DNA of 58,723 bases from Sphingomonas sp. Its GTDB lineage: Bacteria > Pseudomonadota > Alphaproteobacteria > Sphingomonadales > Sphingomonadaceae. The DNA is taken from NCBI GenBank assembly GCA_002707985.1, contig PAOI01000008.1, forward strand, positions 1 to 58,723, written 5' to 3'. Shown in pieces: positions 56,079 through 58,723 of this stretch; position 1 is the first letter of the stretch; every line of letters starts with the position of its first letter. The notes beneath the pieces were generated by a model. The model did no database searches, was not told where the DNA came from, and worked only from the letters and a program-made list of their open reading frames with translations. Position numbers and translations under genes: made by a program.

Positions 56079-57086
56079 TCAGGCCGCCACGACGGTCTGT
56101 TCGATTGTTCCGAAGATCGGGTGATGGCGATCGTCCTCGGCCCAGATACGCACGGTATCGCCGGCCTTGAGGAAGTTCGTTTCGGGCTTGCCGCCCAGAA
56201 TCGTCTCGACCGTGCGCAGCTCCGCCAGACAGCTATAGCCGACGCCACCCTGGGCAATCGGCTTGCCCGGAACGCCATCGGCATCGCGATTCGAAACCGT
56301 GCCCGATCCGATGATCGTGCCGGCACCCAGGCTGCGGCTTTTCGCGGCATGCGCGATCAGCGTACCGAAATCGAAAGTCATGTCCTCGCCCGCTTCGGCG
56401 CGGCCAAAAGGCTGGCCGTTCAGGTCGACATGCAGCTTGCGGTGCAATTTGCCGTCACGCCACCAGTCGCCCAGCACGTCCGGCGTCACGAACACCGGCG
56501 AAAAGGCACTGGCCGGCTTGGACTGGAAAAATCCGAATCCCTTGGCGAGCTCGCCCGGGATCAGGTTGCGCAGCGACACATCGTTGGTCAGGCCCACCAG
56601 CCGCACCGATGCCAGTGCGTCTTCCCGGCTGACGCCCATCGGCACGTCGCCGGTAACGACCACGACTTCCGCCTCCATGTCGCAGCCCCAGCTTTCGTCC
56701 TTCAGCGGGATGTCGTCGCGCGGACCCAGGAACCCGTCCGACCCGCCCTGATACATCAGCGGATCGTGCCAGAAGCTCTCGGGCATTTCCGCGCCGCGTG
56801 CCTGACGCACCAGCGCGACATGGTTCACATAGGCCGGGCCATCCGCCCATTGATAGGCGCGCGGCAGCGGCGACGCCGCATCATGTTCGTGAAACCGTTC
56901 GCGCGGAATGACTTCGTGATCGAGATCGGTCGCAAGGTTGCGCAGATCGACCGACACCCGATCCCAATCGTCCATCGCCGCTTGCAATGTCGGGGCGATC
57001 GCGCTCGCATCGGCATACCAGGCGAGATCGTTGGAAACGACGACGAGCTTTCCGTCGCGGCCATGCTTCAGGCTAGCTAGTTTCAT
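56079..57086 (-). CDS. fumarylacetoacetate hydrolase-family protein
   Basis: 335 residues. FAH-type C-terminal domain with metal ligands in MEAEVVVVTGDVP, WGCDMEAE, GTIIGSGTVSN and a RTVETILGG region. Members hydrolyse fumarylacetoacetate or related beta-diketo acids, or act as hydratases; the exact substrate is not clear. GGAGAAGG precedes the ATG; the longer upstream frame is not used. Confidence 0.88.
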   Translation of the reverse strand: MKLASLKHGRDGKLVVVSNDLAWYADASAIAPTLQAAMDDWDRVSVDLRNLATDLDHEVIPRERFHEHDAASPLPRAYQWADGPAYVNHVALVRQARGAEMPESFWHDPLMYQGGSDGFLGPRDDIPLKDESWGCDMEAEVVVVTGDVPMGVSREDALASVRLVGLTNDVSLRNLIPGELAKGFGFFQSKPASAFSPVFVTPDVLGDWWRDGKLHRKLHVDLNGQPFGRAEAGEDMTFDFGTLIAHAAKSRSLGAGTIIGSGTVSNRDADGVPGKPIAQGGVGYSCLAELRTVETILGGKPETNFLKAGDTVRIWAEDDRHHPIFGTIEQTVVAA

Positions 57087-57298
57087 TTGTGACCTTCTCC
57101 TCTCCCGACTGACATAGGGCACGCAACGCGCGTGTCGAGCGAAAGCAACACAGGAAAGCCCTTGACGCGCGGCGTGCGGAACGTCATTCGCCGCGACCGC
57201 AAGCGGGGCCGCACCGTCGCCCCACCCGTCCACGCCCGGTTGCCGAGTCCTGTCGAAGGGCGGCCGGTGCCCGTCCCGGCAGGGGGAGACGCGCAACC
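57087..57298. other. 212-bp divergent gap with one partial repeat
   Basis: The gap separates the FAH-family gene and purA. It contains a partial copy of the CCTTCGACAAGCTCAGG family at 57243-57266 (reverse sense). No gene or clear promoter pair is visible. Confidence 0.6.
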
Positions 57299-58588
57299 AT
57301 GGCAAATGTAGCAGTGATCGGCGCCCAATGGGGCGATGAAGGCAAGGGCAAGATCGTCGACTGGCTCGCCGAGCGCGCCGATGTCGTCGTGCGCTTTCAA
57401 GGCGGGCATAATGCCGGCCACACGCTGGTGGTGGGCGACAAGGTGTACAAGCTGTCGCTGCTCCCCTCGGGCATCGTCCGCGGCACGCCCAGCGTGATCG
57501 GCAATGGCGTGGTGCTCGACCCCTGGGCGCTCAAGGCCGAAGTTGAAAAGCTGCGCGGTCAGGGCGTGGAGATCACGCCCGACACGCTGATGATCGCCGA
57601 CAATTGCGCGCTGATCCTGCCGTTCCATCGCGATCTCGACGGTCTGCGCGAGGATGCGAGCGGCGCGGGCAAGATCGGCACCACCCGGCGGGGCATCGGC
57701 CCTGCCTATGAAGACAAGGTCGGTCGCCGCGCGATTCGCGTGTGCGATCTGGCGCATCTCGACACGCTCGATCCGCAACTCGACCGGCTTACCGCACATC
57801 ACGATGCGCTGCGTGCCGGTTTCGGCGAACCGCCGATCGATCGCGCGGCGCTAGTCGCCGACCTCGCCGAAATCGCGTCCTTCGTGCTGCCCTTCGCCCA
57901 GCCGGTGTGGAAGATGCTCAACGATGCGCGTTCGCGCGGGCGCCGCATCCTGTTCGAAGGTGCGCAGGGTGTGCTGCTCGATATCGACCACGGCACCTAT
58001 CCGTTCGTCACGTCGTCGAACACGATTGCAGGCACGGCAGCAGGCGGTTCGGGTCTTGGACCCAGCGCGGTCGGCTTCGTCCTCGGCATCGCCAAGGCCT
58101 ATACGACGCGCGTCGGCTCCGGCCCCTTCCCCACCGAGCAGGAAAATGCGACCGGCGAACGGCTGGGCGAGCGGGGCCATGAATTCGGCACGGTGACGGG
58201 GCGCAAGCGCCGTTGCGGCTGGTTCGATGCGGCGCTGGTCCGCCAGTCGGTAGCCGTGTCGGGCGTCACCGGCATTGCGCTGACCAAGATCGACGTGCTC
58301 GACGGTTTCGACCAAGTGAAGGTCTGCACCGGATACCGGCTGCGCGGCGAGGAAATTGATCACCTGCCTGCCCATGCCGCCGATCAGGCGCTGGTCGAGC
58401 CGATCTATGAAACGATCGAAGGCTGGCACGAATCGACTGCCGGCGCACGCAGCTGGGCCGATCTTCCGGCGCAGGCGATCAAATATATCCGGCGCATCGA
58501 GGAGTTGATCCAGTGCCCGGTCGCGCTGGTATCGACCAGCCCGGAACGTGAGGACACGATCCTGGTCCGCGATCCCTTCGCCGACTGA
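57299..58588 (+). CDS. purA: adenylosuccinate synthetase
   Basis: 429 residues. Adds aspartate to IMP using GTP on the way to AMP. Motifs: [12 protein letters not shown] (P-loop-like), [22 protein letters not shown], and the NKxD-like [13 protein letters not shown]. Normal length and start. A strong hairpin follows the gene. Confidence 0.96.
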   Translation: MANVAVIGAQWGDEGKGKIVDWLAERADVVVRFQGGHNAGHTLVVGDKVYKLSLLPSGIVRGTPSVIGNGVVLDPWALKAEVEKLRGQGVEITPDTLMIADNCALILPFHRDLDGLREDASGAGKIGTTRRGIGPAYEDKVGRRAIRVCDLAHLDTLDPQLDRLTAHHDALRAGFGEPPIDRAALVADLAEIASFVLPFAQPVWKMLNDARSRGRRILFEGAQGVLLDIDHGTYPFVTSSNTIAGTAAGGSGLGPSAVGFVLGIAKAYTTRVGSGPFPTEQENATGERLGERGHEFGTVTGRKRRCGWFDAALVRQSVAVSGVTGIALTKIDVLDGFDQVKVCTGYRLRGEEIDHLPAHAADQALVEPIYETIEGWHESTAGARSWADLPAQAIKYIRRIEELIQCPVALVSTSPEREDTILVRDPFAD

Positions 58589-58606
58589 GATTGCCCGGAC
58601 ACAGAA

Positions 58607-58635
58607 GCGCCGGCGGGGGAATGCCCCACCGGCGC
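58607..58635. terminator. hairpin after purA, bidirectional terminator candidate
   Basis: GCGCCGGcGGGG pairs with CCCCaCCGGCGC across a 5-base loop, followed by CTTCTCTT. It lies between purA and the convergent gene at the window edge. Confidence 0.7.
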
Positions 58636-58658
58636 CTTCTCTTGTTCACAATCGGTTG

Positions 58659-58723
58659 TTAGCGACGCGGTTCGCTCGAAGCGTCAGCGCTGCCGCCCGC
58701 GCTCACGCTGGCACCATTGCTGT
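58659..58723 (-). CDS. C-terminal end of an unidentified gene (runs off the window)
   Basis: About 21 codons in an open frame ending SADASSEPRR before a TAA. The tail is low-complexity, rich in Ser, Gly and Ala. Too short to identify. Confidence 0.45.
   Translation of the reverse strand, partial: SNGASVSAGGSADASSEPRR

Overview
This 58.7 kb window is high-GC chromosomal DNA from an alphaproteobacterium, most likely a sphingomonad (Sphingomonas, Sphingopyxis or a relative). The call rests on gene content: a CcrM-type GANTC methylase, the small aa3 oxidase subunit IV next to pntA, a TIGR02186/TauE pair, an NfrB-like pair, FdxA/CarD, and dispersed palindromic repeats. No rRNA, tRNA, CRISPR array, IS element or prophage was seen. 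Most of the window is ordinary core genome, with a few disrupted or accessory loci.

Layout. 0-9 kb: pntA (partial), a small oxidase subunit, a sigma-54 response regulator, folP, a possible 47-aa membrane protein, ccrM with an upstream region packed with GANTC sites and two DnaA boxes, a radical-SAM protein with its auxiliary cysteines at the N-terminus, rnhB, and a ThiD-glyoxalase-fold fusion. 9-18 kb: a DUF1272 protein, glmM, a dicarboxylate-type symporter, a TonB-C-like protein, a glutathione reductase gene broken by one in-frame stop, an atypical coiled-coil membrane gene, a PhnA-family gene broken by one lost base, and pgi. 18-25 kb: lepB-rnc-era with a repeat-flanked GIY-YIG nuclease gene between rnc and era, a nitrilase homologue with Ser in place of the catalytic Cys, an M20 peptidase, a lipoprotein and a PdeM-like phosphoesterase. 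24.5-33.7 kb: two DUF2807 proteins, carD, a SUV3-like helicase/S4/fdxA operon, an M23 peptidase and a HerA-like ATPase. 33.7-46 kb: TIGR02186-TauE, an NfrB-like glycosyltransferase with a barrel-like partner, and an alpha-2-macroglobulin/PbpC pair. 46-51.8 kb: two thioesterases, then a cassette of a 49-aa peptide, two cupin/HEAT-like proteins and an OmpR-type regulator, followed by an SDR and a membrane protein. 51.8-58.7 kb: E2, E1-beta and E1-alpha of a branched-chain-type 2-oxoacid dehydrogenase, a small membrane protein, a fumarylacetoacetase-family protein, purA and the tail of one more gene.

Themes. (1) The window encodes CcrM and also carries clusters of its GANTC target upstream of ccrM, between the helicase and M23 peptidase, upstream of carD and upstream of folP, which suggests methylation-dependent cell-cycle control. 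(2) Two palindromic repeat families recur. One brackets the GIY-YIG gene as two inverted pairs and supplies the end of its reading frame; the other is translated in frame inside the E2 linker. (3) The 49-aa peptide cassette at 47.2-49.9 kb is the best candidate for an undescribed system. No database search was run; family names rest on motifs and recognised sequence patterns.
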